From positions 1 through 64,000 of the forward strand of contig NZ_LT622359.1 of the NCBI RefSeq assembly GCF_900098925.1: DNA of 64,000 bases, read 5' to 3'. The position numbers and the translations under genes are program-made. The DNA comes from Bacillus massiliglaciei (GTDB lineage Bacteria > Bacillota > Bacilli > Bacillales > DSM-1321). The notes under the pieces were generated by a model. It was not told the origin of the DNA. It did no database searches and was given only the letters and a program-made list of their open reading frames with translations. Positions 34,316 to 43,466 of this stretch are shown piece after piece. Numbering within the stretch: the first letter of the stretch is position 1; each line of letters starts with the position of its first letter.

Positions 34316-35731
34316 ATGTTTAAAAGGAAAGAACGTTACTTTTTAAAGTTGGGCGTTTTGATCCTGGCAGCAGGGAGCTTGTTTACAGGCAAGGTTTCGG
34401 CTGCAGAGGTGATGAAGGTCAACCATATCTATATAAAAGACCAGTTTATCGGAAGTGTGCAGGATGAGGAAGAAATGAAGAAGGCGCTTCATGAGAAACT
34501 GGAAGCAGCCAAAGAAGACTATCCGAATCTTACCTTTACGGAGGATGAACAGGTCAGCCAAGTAGAAGAAATCGTTTTTCATTCGAAAACAGAAGATGAG
34601 AAGACGATAGAAAAGCTTAAGGATTCCCTTGAGGTAAAAGCTTCTGCTTATGACATTATGCTTGATGGAAAACCGGTTGTTACGGTCGCGTCTAAAGAAG
34701 ACGCAGAAGAAGTCATGAAAGAAATCAAGCTTCAATTTATGACGGATAATGAATTAGAAGCATTTGAAAAATTCCAGGATGCGGATCAAAAGGACAAGAA
34801 AGAGCCGCTGACTGAGCCAGGCAGCCGAATTGTCGATATCCATTATTCTGTCCCAGTCGGGATGGAAGAGATCTCGGCTGATCCTGAGGATGTTTTAGCT
34901 GTCAAAGACGCAGTGAAGTTCATTGAAGAAGGACAGCGTGAACCGTCCGTCCATATTGCTAAAAAGGGTGAAAATCTGGAAGCAATTGCGGAAGCCTATG
35001 AGATGAGCCTGAAAGAAGCAAAAGAGCTCAACCCTAAGTTGGAAAAGAAAGAGCTTCAGAAAGGCGATAAGGTACATGTCATGAAAACGACGCCTTATGT
35101 CAGTGTTATTGTGGAAAAAGTTAAGCTGAAAGAGAAAGAGATTCCGTACAAAAAGGAAGTTATCAAAGATAAAGAGATGCTGAAGGGCGAAACATCCATT
35201 GAGCAGCAAGGTGAGACGGGCACAGAGCAATCCGCCTACTCGGTGATTGAAACGAATGGTGAGATTTCATTGGAAACAATGGAAAGCAAGGAAGTTACGA
35301 AGAAGCCCGTGAAAGAAAAGATTAAAGAAGGCACGAAGGTCATCCCTTCTCAGGGCAGCGGATCCTTCATCTGGCCGGCGGATGGCGGATATATATCCAG
35401 CAAGCAGGGACAGAGATGGGGCAAGCTCCATAAAGGGATCGACATCGCAAGGCCGACAACCAAAACCATCAAGGCAGCTGACCATGGGACTATTGAGTTT
35501 GCCGGTGCTGCCGGAGGCTATGGCAATAAAGTCATGATTGACCATCATAATGGGTATAAAACGGTTTATGCTCATTTGAACTCCATCGCTGTGAAGCAGG
35601 GGCAAAAAGTTGAGAAGGGCACGGTCATCGGCCAAATGGGCACGACCGGCCATTCAACCGGAATTCACCTGCATTTTGAAGTCTATAAAAACGGCACACT
35701 TGCCAATCCTTTAGATTATATAGCCAAATAA
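34316..35731 (+). CDS. Secreted M23 peptidoglycan endopeptidase with LysM domain
   Basis: 471 aa. Signal peptide with cleavage after VSA (about residue 30), a helical N-terminal region, a LysM domain (about 225-275, IAKKGENLEAIAEAYEMS), a G5-like region (about 280-345), then a C-terminal M23 zinc peptidase with HKGIDIA and HLHFEVY supplying the metal ligands. It should cleave cell-wall cross-links outside the cell. I start at MFKRKERYF, where TGGAGG is nine bases upstream. It lies just before walR, which controls such enzymes in Bacillus. Confidence 0.93.
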   Translation: MFKRKERYFLKLGVLILAAGSLFTGKVSAAEVMKVNHIYIKDQFIGSVQDEEEMKKALHEKLEAAKEDYPNLTFTEDEQVSQVEEIVFHSKTEDEKTIEKLKDSLEVKASAYDIMLDGKPVVTVASKEDAEEVMKEIKLQFMTDNELEAFEKFQDADQKDKKEPLTEPGSRIVDIHYSVPVGMEEISADPEDVLAVKDAVKFIEEGQREPSVHIAKKGENLEAIAEAYEMSLKEAKELNPKLEKKELQKGDKVHVMKTTPYVSVIVEKVKLKEKEIPYKKEVIKDKEMLKGETSIEQQGETGTEQSAYSVIETNGEISLETMESKEVTKKPVKEKIKEGTKVIPSQGSGSFIWPADGGYISSKQGQRWGKLHKGIDIARPTTKTIKAADHGTIEFAGAAGGYGNKVMIDHHNGYKTVYAHLNSIAVKQGQKVEKGTVIGQMGTTGHSTGIHLHFEVYKNGTLANPLDYIAK

Positions 35732-35733
35732 AG

Positions 35734-35774
35734 AAGGAAGTCTTCGAATACTATTTTCGAAGGCTTCTTTTTTA
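35734..35774 (+). terminator. Terminator after the M23 peptidase gene
   Basis: GAAGTCTTCGAA, loop TACTATT, TTCGAAGGCTTC followed by TTTTTT. Confidence 0.85.
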
Positions 35775-35964
35775 ATAGGAACGGCGATAGCGGGATTCTA
35801 GCAATGATAGGTAAAAGGTGATTTAAAGCGGAGAAAATGATAAAGTAGAATAGTGAGAAACTGGAGATTTAAAGCACCTGAATAAAAGGAAGCCAAGCTT
35901 TGCTGCTTCACTGGGAAGCAGTTATTTATAGATGAAAAAAGCAGTTTGGAAGGGGATAGAATTG

Positions 35965-36672
35965 ATGGATAAGAAGGTTTTGGTCGTTGATGATGAAAAG
36001 CCAATTGCAGATATTCTGCAGTTTAATTTAAAGAAAGAGGGCTATGATGTCTTTTGTGCCTATGACGGCAATGAAGCACTGAAAATGGTAGAAGATCTGC
36101 AGCCGGATTTAATCCTGCTGGATATTATGCTGCCTCAGCGGGACGGGATGGAAGTATGCCGGGAAGTCCGCAAAAAATATGAAACACCGATTATCATGCT
36201 GACGGCAAAAGATTCCGAGATTGATAAAGTGCTGGGCCTGGAGCTTGGAGCGGATGATTATGTAACAAAGCCTTTTAGTACCCGGGAAATAATTGCAAGG
36301 GTAAAGGCCAACTTGAGAAGGCAGCAGGTTGCCCCTGTTCAGGAAAATGTCGATGAGCCAAAAGAAATCGCAGTTGGTTCACTCGTGATCCATCCAGATG
36401 CCTATGTGGTGTCAAAGCGCGGGGAGACGATTGAATTAACCCACCGTGAATTCGAATTGCTTCACTATCTGGCAAAGCATATCGGCCAGGTGATGACGCG
36501 CGAGCACTTGCTTCAGACTGTTTGGGGCTATGATTACTTTGGTGACGTCAGAACAGTGGATGTAACAGTCAGAAGGCTGCGCGAGAAAATTGAGGATAAT
36601 CCAAGCCATCCTGGCTGGATTGTAACGCGAAGAGGAGTAGGTTATTACCTTCGTAACCCTGAACAGGAGTAA
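35965..36672 (+). CDS. walR: Response regulator WalR (YycF)
   Basis: OmpR-type regulator, 235 aa, essential in Bacillus; controls cell-wall metabolism. Receiver domain with DDEKP and phospho-acceptor Asp53 in LLDIML, T in MLTAKDSE, K in KPFSTRE; C-terminal winged helix with [16 protein letters not shown] start at [10 protein letters not shown] with AAGGGG upstream. It leads the walRKHIJ operon. Confidence 0.98.
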   Translation: MDKKVLVVDDEKPIADILQFNLKKEGYDVFCAYDGNEALKMVEDLQPDLILLDIMLPQRDGMEVCREVRKKYETPIIMLTAKDSEIDKVLGLELGADDYVTKPFSTREIIARVKANLRRQQVAPVQENVDEPKEIAVGSLVIHPDAYVVSKRGETIELTHREFELLHYLAKHIGQVMTREHLLQTVWGYDYFGDVRTVDVTVRRLREKIEDNPSHPGWIVTRRGVGYYLRNPEQE

Positions 36673-36677
36673 GGTCC

Positions 36678-38510
36678 ATGAAAAAGGTCGGTTTTTTTCG
36701 TTCGATACATTTTAAGTTTGTGTTGATTTATGTACTGCTGATTTTCGTGGCTATGCAGATCATCGGTGTGTACTTTGTGAAGGAATTGGAAAATAACCTG
36801 CGTGAAAATTTCCAGGAATCCATCGAAGGCCATGTCAACCTTCTGAGCTACAGTATAGGGGAAGAAATGATGAAGGAGCGGACGGAGGATGATCCGACTC
36901 TTACAGAAGCCATTTCAACGATCCTAGAAGATAAAGATAAGCAATCAAGCAACATTTCGGAAGTCCGAGTGATTGAAATGCGAAGCAAGCGGGTCATTGG
37001 AACTTCCGATCCCGGCAATCAGGGAATTGTCGGCCAAAAGACGACAGAGGGCCTGGTTAAGCGGACACTTGCCTATGGCCTGAAGGATTCCGACATTTAC
37101 CGTGATCAGTCTACGGGTAAACGGATGTGGATTCTCTCGATGCCGATCGATCCGAACGGTGAGGTACTCGGGGCAATCTATTTGATCGCTGATATGGAGA
37201 ATGTTTTTGAACAGATGGATGAGATCAACAGCATTTTCATTACCGGCACGGCGATTGCCTTAGGGATTACCGCTATCTTAGGAATATTGCTGGCCAGAAC
37301 GATTACAAGACCGATGTCAGATATGCGAAAACAGGCGCTTGCCATGGCCAAGGGGAATTTTTCCCGAAAGGTTCGGGTATATGGCGATGATGAAATCGGG
37401 CAGCTAGCTGTCACCTTCAACAACCTGACGAAAAAGCTTCAGGAATCCCAATCCAGCACGGAAGGGGAGCGAAGAAAGCTTTCATCTGTCCTGACAAATA
37501 TGACAGACGGCGTCATCTCGACAGACCGCAGAGGACGCGTCAACTTGATCAATGAGCCGGCAGCCAAGCTTCTGAACGTTTCACGTGAAACGGTATTGAA
37601 TCAGCCCATCATTCAAGTGCTCGGCCTGGAGGATGAGTACTCATTTGATGATTTGCTGGAGGAGCGGGAATCTGTCATCCTCGATTACAGCAAAAAAAAT
37701 GAAGCCTTCGTCCTCCGTGCCAATTTTTCTGTCATCCAGAAGGAGACAGGGTTTGTTAATGGTCTTATTACGGTTCTGCATGATATTACGGAGCAGGAGA
37801 AGATTGAAGCGGACCGCAGGGAGTTCGTTGCCAATGTTTCACACGAATTGAGGACGCCGCTCACAACGATGAGAAGCTACTTGGAAGCATTAGCGGACGG
37901 CGCCTGGAAGGATGAAGAGATCGCTCCTGCTTTCTTAAGTGTGACCCAAAATGAAACCGAGCGAATGATCCGTCTGGTGAATGATTTGCTTCAATTATCA
38001 AAGATGGACAGCAAAGATTACCTTTTGACAACGGGCTGGGTGAATTTTAATAAGTTTTTTCACCATATTATCGACCGTTTTGAAATGACAAAGAATGAGG
38101 ACATCACGTTCAAACGGGATATTCCAGAGGAGAACTATTATGTGGATGTGGATGAGGATAAAATCACTCAGGTTCTTTATAATGTGATTTCTAATTCCTT
38201 GAAATATTCTCCTGAAGGGGGCCAGGTCACATTCCGTGTCCGTCCGTCTGAAGGCTTCATTGTCATCAGTATTTCGGATGAGGGAATGGGAATCCCGCAC
38301 AATCTGATTGATAAGATCTTCGAACGTTTTTACCGTGTAGATAAAGCGAGGACAAGGAAACTGGGCGGTACCGGCCTGGGGCTGGCCATCGCGAAGGAAA
38401 TGGTAGTTGCTCATGGCGGAAAGATTTGGGCCGAGAGTACGGAAGGCAAAGGAACGACCGTATTTTTCACCCTTCCATATGAGCAGGAGGAAGAGGATGA
38501 GTGGGCATGA
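36678..38510 (+). CDS. walK: Sensor histidine kinase WalK (YycG)
   Basis: 610 aa. TM1 about 13-34, extracellular sensing domain, TM2 about 185-206, HAMP domain, cytoplasmic PAS (about 265-375), HisKA with His389 in NVSHELRTPLTTMRS, and HATPase with NVISNSLKYSP, DEGMGI and GGTGLGLAIAK. It phosphorylates WalR in response to cell-wall state. It starts 5 bp after walR. A parS-like site lies in its coding sequence. Confidence 0.98.
   Translation: MKKVGFFRSIHFKFVLIYVLLIFVAMQIIGVYFVKELENNLRENFQESIEGHVNLLSYSIGEEMMKERTEDDPTLTEAISTILEDKDKQSSNISEVRVIEMRSKRVIGTSDPGNQGIVGQKTTEGLVKRTLAYGLKDSDIYRDQSTGKRMWILSMPIDPNGEVLGAIYLIADMENVFEQMDEINSIFITGTAIALGITAILGILLARTITRPMSDMRKQALAMAKGNFSRKVRVYGDDEIGQLAVTFNNLTKKLQESQSSTEGERRKLSSVLTNMTDGVISTDRRGRVNLINEPAAKLLNVSRETVLNQPIIQVLGLEDEYSFDDLLEERESVILDYSKKNEAFVLRANFSVIQKETGFVNGLITVLHDITEQEKIEADRREFVANVSHELRTPLTTMRSYLEALADGAWKDEEIAPAFLSVTQNETERMIRLVNDLLQLSKMDSKDYLLTTGWVNFNKFFHHIIDRFEMTKNEDITFKRDIPEENYYVDVDEDKITQVLYNVISNSLKYSPEGGQVTFRVRPSEGFIVISISDEGMGIPHNLIDKIFERFYRVDKARTRKLGGTGLGLAIAKEMVVAHGGKIWAESTEGKGTTVFFTLPYEQEEEDEWA
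37577..37592. promoter_or_regulatory. parS-like site inside walK
   Basis: CGTTTCACGTGAAACG is a perfect 16-bp palindrome matching the parS consensus at all but the two outermost bases. Confidence 0.7.
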
Positions 38511-39826
38511 ATGTAGAAAATGCAAAAAGCATTATTTTAGTGATTCTGATTGGCATCAGTGCCTTTTTGACATGGGAAATATGGACCTTTACGCCTAAGT
38601 ATGAACAAATCGATTCCTCTGGATACATTAAGCTGCCGAGTGATAAACAAACGGTTGAGGATGTTGTGAAGCCCGACCGCATCCGTATATCCCGCGGCGG
38701 CGGCATCTATCTTACCTACGACCGGGACAGGGTTCAGCTATTTGAACAAAGGCTGAGAAAATGGTCGTTATATAATCTGCAAGTCAGCCATTCGGATATG
38801 ACAGCGGCTCAGATGAAAAGTTTTATGGATGATGAGGACACGGCGGAAATCAATTATGCGGCAGAAGTGCCGTTTCAGTCTTATAAAAATATCCTGACCA
38901 TCGAGGACAAAGAAGTGCCGAGCTTCTCTTTTGACCGGATCTTTATTAAAGAGAAAGACATTCGGGGGGCCAACAGTAAGCTGTACTTTGTCTCTAAGGA
39001 GGACGGTGCGATTATGGAAGCCTCAGTTGCGACAAGAAATCTGGAAGAATTCCAGCATGATTTCTTCGATAAAGCAACGAGCTACCCGCCATACTTCGTC
39101 CATGAAGCCAACGATGACAACCTGGTGTATCTGCCGGCGAACCCTGTCAAGGTGAATACCTACAGATACTATGTGGATTTCATCAGCATCAATAACTTCA
39201 AATCGGCTCTGTTTAACCCTAAATTTGTCCGGAGCGAAGTTGTCAATAACGGACAGGAGTTTACGGACGGAAGCAGGCTGATGTCAGTGAACAGGCAGAA
39301 TTTCATGATTGATTTCATCAACCCCGCCCAACGAAGCAAATTATTCGGAAGCAATAGTGAACTTTTGGAGAAAAGCATTAACTTTGTGAATGATCATGCC
39401 GGATGGAAAAATGGAAATTACCGTTTTACCAATATGGATGTGAATGAGCAAAGTGTCAGGTTCAGGCTCTATATGGACGGCTATCCTGTCTTCAACGAGC
39501 AGGGAATGACAGAGATTGAACAGGTCTGGGGCAAGGATGATATCTATCAATATAAACGTCCGTATTTCACCCTGGATGTTGTTGTGCCGGATGTGGTGGA
39601 GAAGACCCTGCCGAGCGGCCAGGATGTCCTCGATCAGCTGGAGAAAGCAAGGAATGTCGACTTTAACAACCTGAAAGATGTGACGATCGGCTACCGCCTA
39701 TCAAATTCTTCCATGGATCCGAAGAAGCTTGTGATCCTGGAGCCGGCTTGGTATTACCGAACCGGAGATACTTGGCTGCAAGTTCCATTTGAAACACCGG
39801 GAGGCGATCAAGATGGATTGGAATAG
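38507..39826 (+). CDS. walH: WalRK regulator WalH (YycH)
   Basis: About 439 aa, one N-terminal membrane anchor (IILVILIGISAFLTW) and a large extracytoplasmic YycH domain. In B. subtilis WalH and WalI hold WalK activity down through contacts in the membrane. The ATG overlaps the walK stop (ATGA); a GTG two codons earlier is an alternative. Overlaps walI by 14 bp. Confidence 0.95.
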   Translation: MNVENAKSIILVILIGISAFLTWEIWTFTPKYEQIDSSGYIKLPSDKQTVEDVVKPDRIRISRGGGIYLTYDRDRVQLFEQRLRKWSLYNLQVSHSDMTAAQMKSFMDDEDTAEINYAAEVPFQSYKNILTIEDKEVPSFSFDRIFIKEKDIRGANSKLYFVSKEDGAIMEASVATRNLEEFQHDFFDKATSYPPYFVHEANDDNLVYLPANPVKVNTYRYYVDFISINNFKSALFNPKFVRSEVVNNGQEFTDGSRLMSVNRQNFMIDFINPAQRSKLFGSNSELLEKSINFVNDHAGWKNGNYRFTNMDVNEQSVRFRLYMDGYPVFNEQGMTEIEQVWGKDDIYQYKRPYFTLDVVVPDVVEKTLPSGQDVLDQLEKARNVDFNNLKDVTIGYRLSNSSMDPKKLVILEPAWYYRTGDTWLQVPFETPGGDQDGLE

Positions 39827-40607
39827 GACGAAATCCATTTTCATACTGGTGTTTTTCATATTGAATGTCTTTCTGCTCTATCAGCTCCTGGATAAAATCA
39901 ATGAAAATCGGTTCCAGCTGATTACAGAAACATCGATTGAGGAACTGCTGAAGGAAGAAGACATCAAATATGTTCCGCTTCCGAAGCAAAAGGTGCAGGA
40001 GCAGTTTTTGATGGCAAAAAGCAAAACCTTCAAAGAAAAAGAATTGCCGAAAATGGATAATCAGGAATTGAAGGTGATGGACGGCACAACATTGTCCGGA
40101 ACCTTCAAAAAACCTTTGACCATCAGCCAGAACATCCAGTCCTCAGAGCTGGAAACGCTCGTGAAGGAGCAGATGATGGCCGGCGATGAGTATAAATTCT
40201 ATAAATATGACGAGACCCTCAAGACCATTACGTTTTATCAGGTGTATGATAAAAAAATGTTCTATAATAACAGCAAAGGGAAAATCACGCTGTTTTTGAA
40301 TAGCAAAGGCGAAATAGACTCGTATGAACAGACCTACCTCGAGAATATTGAAAAATATAATAAGCAGAAGGAACTGGTCCTTCCGATCAAGGCCATCGAG
40401 GTCTTGTACAGGGAAGGGGACCTGATGCCGAAGAGCAATATCACGAAGGTGGAATTAGGCTTTTATAATTCGCTGCAGACACCGTCTCAGTCTCATCTGT
40501 TTGTTCCGGCCTGGAGAGTGGCTGTAGAGGGCAAGGATGACCTGTTCGTGAATGCGTTCGACGGGGAAGTCATTGAGTTGAATACAGAAGAAAAAATACT
40601 GGAGTGA
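39813..40607 (+). CDS. walI: WalRK regulator WalI (YycI)
   Basis: 264 aa: MDWNRTKSIFILVFFILN is the N-terminal anchor, followed by an extracellular YycH-like domain (VPAWRVAVEG; VNAFDGEVIE). Partner of WalH in modulating WalK. GGGAGG precedes the chosen ATG at 39813, inside the end of walH. Confidence 0.95.
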   Translation: MDWNRTKSIFILVFFILNVFLLYQLLDKINENRFQLITETSIEELLKEEDIKYVPLPKQKVQEQFLMAKSKTFKEKELPKMDNQELKVMDGTTLSGTFKKPLTISQNIQSSELETLVKEQMMAGDEYKFYKYDETLKTITFYQVYDKKMFYNNSKGKITLFLNSKGEIDSYEQTYLENIEKYNKQKELVLPIKAIEVLYREGDLMPKSNITKVELGFYNSLQTPSQSHLFVPAWRVAVEGKDDLFVNAFDGEVIELNTEEKILE

Positions 40608-40613
40608 GTATAC

Positions 40614-41408
40614 ATGACCATGCATTTTAGTGTTCTCGCAAGCGGGAGTACGGGAAATGCCTTATATGTCGAGACGGACGAGCACGCCTTTCTTGTCGAT
40701 GCAGGTTTGAGCGGGAAGGCAATGGACGGATTATTCAAGGAAATCGGCAAGGATATGTCCAGCCTGTCGGGAATCCTTGTGACCCATGAACACAGTGATC
40801 ATATTAAGGGACTTGGCGTCGTCGCCAGAAAGTACAAGCTGCCGATTTATGCGAATGAAAAAACCTGGCAGGCCATGGAGCGCTCCATCGGCGAAATCCC
40901 AACCGAGCAAAAGTTCACGTTCGGGATGGAAGAAGTCAAATCATTCGGAGGCCTGGATATTGAATCATTCGGGGTCTCCCATGATGCGGCGGAGCCGATG
41001 TTCTATGTGTTTCACCATGAAGGCAAAAAGCTTGTCCAAATTACAGACACAGGCTATGTCAGCGATCGCATGAAAGGGATTATCTCGAATGCGGATGCCT
41101 ATATTTTTGAAAGCAACCATGATGTCGGCATGCTGCGGATGGGAAGGTACCCATGGAGCGTTAAAAGGCGGATTTTGAGCGATGTCGGACACGTTTCTAA
41201 TGAAGATGCTGCCCTTGCGATGCATGAGGTGACAGGAGACCGTACGAAGCGAATTTACCTGGCCCATTTGAGCCTCGATAACAATATGAAGGATTTGGCG
41301 AGGATGTCGGTGGAACAGACACTGAAAGCCAAAGGAGCAGCTGTCGGAGAGCAATTCGCTCTTTACGATACAGATCCGAAGAAGCCGACGGAGCTTGTGC
41401 TTTTATAA
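40614..41408 (+). CDS. walJ: MBL-fold metallohydrolase WalJ (YycJ)
   Basis: 264-aa metallo-beta-lactamase-fold hydrolase, probably a 5'-3' DNA exonuclease active in mismatch repair or in coordinating replication and division. Metal motif [10 protein letters not shown] (about residues 57-66), ITDTGY and [13 protein letters not shown] precedes ATG 40614; the second ATG (40620) is an alternative. Last gene of the wal operon. Confidence 0.94.
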   Translation: MTMHFSVLASGSTGNALYVETDEHAFLVDAGLSGKAMDGLFKEIGKDMSSLSGILVTHEHSDHIKGLGVVARKYKLPIYANEKTWQAMERSIGEIPTEQKFTFGMEEVKSFGGLDIESFGVSHDAAEPMFYVFHHEGKKLVQITDTGYVSDRMKGIISNADAYIFESNHDVGMLRMGRYPWSVKRRILSDVGHVSNEDAALAMHEVTGDRTKRIYLAHLSLDNNMKDLARMSVEQTLKAKGAAVGEQFALYDTDPKKPTELVLL

Positions 41409-41447
41409 AATGCTCCCGGCCCAGTAAGTGATGAACCGATACATGTC

Positions 41448-41472
41448 GAGGGAGCTTCCCCCTCTTTTTTTA
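41448..41472 (+). terminator. Terminator after the wal operon
   Basis: GAGGG, loop AGCTTCC, CCCTC followed by TTTTTTTT. A TATAAT at about 41555 could be the -10 of htrC. Confidence 0.8.
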
Positions 41473-41618
41473 TGGCCTTTTTTTTAGGGAACATTAGCAA
41501 ATCCAGGAAAAAAAGAATGCAATTCATTTTTTTAGTAAATTATAGTTGGAGGAGTATAATTAAGGGTATAAACCTCACAGTAGGTAAATTGATCATAAAA
41601 AGAGAGGGTTGAGCAGTC

Positions 41619-42845
41619 TTGGGATATTATGATGAGGGTTTTGAAAACCGGAGTTCGCAAAAAAAAACGCGCAAAAGCGGCTATTTTTTATCCGGGTTGG
41701 GAGGGGCCATCCTGGGGGGAGCCTTGGTGACAGGCATCGTATTTCCTGCATTGAATGACGATGACAATCAAGGATCAACAGGCAGCCTTTCCACCCAAAG
41801 CGAGCAATCTGCCACAAAGCAGCAGGTTTCTCTTAATGTCTCTACGGCCGTTACGGATGCTGTCAAAAAGGCCGGCGATGCGGTAGTGGGCATCACCAAT
41901 ATTCAAGAAACCAACTTTTGGGGGAGCGCCGGAGCTAATGGAGAAGGCAGCGGATCCGCCGAAGCCGGATCCGGGTCTGGAGTGGTCTACAAAAAGGCAA
42001 ACGGCAAAGCCTTAATTGTCACGAATAACCATGTCATCGAGAATGCCAATGAACTGGAAGTCACATTGAATGACGGAACTAAAATTCCTGCTAAATTAGT
42101 CGGTGCGGATCCATGGACAGACTTGGCTGTTGTAGAAGTAGACGGGGACAAAGTGAAGACCGTCGCAGAGTTTGGCAAATCGGGATCCCTGACACCGGGT
42201 GAGCCGGTCATCGCAATCGGAAATCCGCTCGGCCAGCAATTCTCCGGCTCTGTTACACAAGGAGTCATTTCCGGCTTAGAGCGTTCGATTGAAGTGGATA
42301 TCAATGAAGACGGACAGACGGACTGGAATGCGGAAGTCATCCAGACTGACGCAGCCATTAACCCTGGGAACAGCGGCGGGGCCCTTGTTAATATGGCAGG
42401 CCAGGTTATCGGCATCAACTCCATGAAGATCGCCGAAAGCGCCGTTGAAGGAATCGGGCTTTCCATTCCAATCGATTCGGTGATTCCAATCATCACCGAT
42501 ATTGAAGAACACGGGGAAGTGAAACGTCCGTATCTCGGTGTGAACCTTGCTTCAGTAGAAGAAATCTCTCAATACCACCAAGAAAACACATTGAAGCTAC
42601 CGAAGGATGTGAAAACAGGTGTTGCCATAACAGGTGTTCAAACCGGTTCACCTGCTGACAGGGCAGGCCTGAAGGAATTCGATGTCATTGTTGGCATGGA
42701 CGATGAAGAGATTAAAGATATGGCCGGACTGCGGAAGTATCTGTACAATGAAAAAGACGTCGGCGATAAAGTAAAGATTACGTATTACCGAAACGGCAAG
42801 AAAGAGACGGCAGAACTTACGCTGTCAAACAGTGAAGGATTGTAA
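41619..42845 (+). CDS. htrC: HtrA-like serine protease HtrC (YyxA)
   Basis: 408 aa. One membrane anchor near residues 22-45, then a trypsin-like domain with His138 (TNNHVIE), Asp168 (TDLAVVEV) and Ser252 (NPGNSGGAL), and a C-terminal PDZ domain (about 310-400). It should degrade or refold misfolded proteins at the outer membrane face. TTG start with AGAGAGGG upstream. HtrC follows the wal operon in B. subtilis too. Confidence 0.95.
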   Translation: MGYYDEGFENRSSQKKTRKSGYFLSGLGGAILGGALVTGIVFPALNDDDNQGSTGSLSTQSEQSATKQQVSLNVSTAVTDAVKKAGDAVVGITNIQETNFWGSAGANGEGSGSAEAGSGSGVVYKKANGKALIVTNNHVIENANELEVTLNDGTKIPAKLVGADPWTDLAVVEVDGDKVKTVAEFGKSGSLTPGEPVIAIGNPLGQQFSGSVTQGVISGLERSIEVDINEDGQTDWNAEVIQTDAAINPGNSGGALVNMAGQVIGINSMKIAESAVEGIGLSIPIDSVIPIITDIEEHGEVKRPYLGVNLASVEEISQYHQENTLKLPKDVKTGVAITGVQTGSPADRAGLKEFDVIVGMDDEEIKDMAGLRKYLYNEKDVGDKVKITYYRNGKKETAELTLSNSEGL

Positions 42846-42864
42846 GAAAAACAAGAATAAACGA

Positions 42865-42898
42865 GCAGGAAGGCAGCCGCTTTCCTGCTTTTTTTCTG
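42865..42898 (+). terminator. Terminator after htrC
   Basis: AGCAGGAAA / TTTCCTGCT stem with loop GGCAGCCGC region, followed by a T-run. Confidence 0.85.
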
Positions 42899-42946
42899 TC
42901 ATTCGACAGGATACTTGCGCTTTAGTGAAAATTTGGTACGATTACT

Positions 42947-43344
42947 TGTGGATAAAAGTGAAAATAATAGGAAAAATGGATTTGTGGATAAAATAATGTG
43001 GTAAAGGAGTAAGAACGATGAAAAAAATATACTGCTGTCAGGAACATGTAGAAATGGCAATGGATGAGGTCGTCCATGAGTATGAAACCTACCCGACACT
43101 CAACAGCATTTCTGACGATAATGAGTTATCAACAAGGTGTGAATATTGTCGAAATGACGCTATATATATTGTAGGGAACTAATATTCCCATACAAGATGT
43201 GGATAGTAAATGTGGATATGTGGATAAACCCTGTGTATAACTTGTTTGTAAACTGTTTGTAAAATGAGGATAAAATTTTATCCAACAAATGACATAGAGT
43301 TTCTCCTTATTTTAAAACTTACATATAGGCTGCGTTGTGGATAA
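42947..43344. promoter_or_regulatory. DnaA-box cluster upstream of rlmH
   Basis: Boxes on the same strand: TGTGGATAA at 42947, 42983, 43219 and 43336; TGTGGATAG at 43198; TGTGGATAT at 43211; TGTGTATAA at 43232. Three of them are packed into 43198-43227. B. subtilis has an oriC-proximal cluster at yydA (rlmH), so this appears to be its counterpart. The gap 43183-43484 holds nothing else that I recognise. Confidence 0.75.
43018..43182 (+). CDS. CxxH/CxxC small protein
   Basis: 54-aa protein beginning MKKIYCCQEHVEMAMDE and ending CEYCRNDAIYIVGN, matching the CxxH/CxxC family found upstream of rlmH in Bacillus. Cys and His pairs suggest metal binding. Function unknown. AAAGGAG precedes the ATG. 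DnaA boxes flank it on both sides. Confidence 0.85.
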   Translation: MKKIYCCQEHVEMAMDEVVHEYETYPTLNSISDDNELSTRCEYCRNDAIYIVGN

Positions 43345-43466
43345 AACAGAAGGGTTTCATCCGCTTTTTTGTATGCTGAAAAAGCATTTTCTTATCTGCG
43401 TTGAAGGGATATTGAAATATAACGGAAATAAAAGCTATACTAAGAAACTAAAATCAGGCGGAGCAA

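Noticed and set aside
37560..37600. CACGTG palindrome in walK as a transcription factor operator
   Set aside because: It lies deep in coding sequence and fits parS better than any promoter element.
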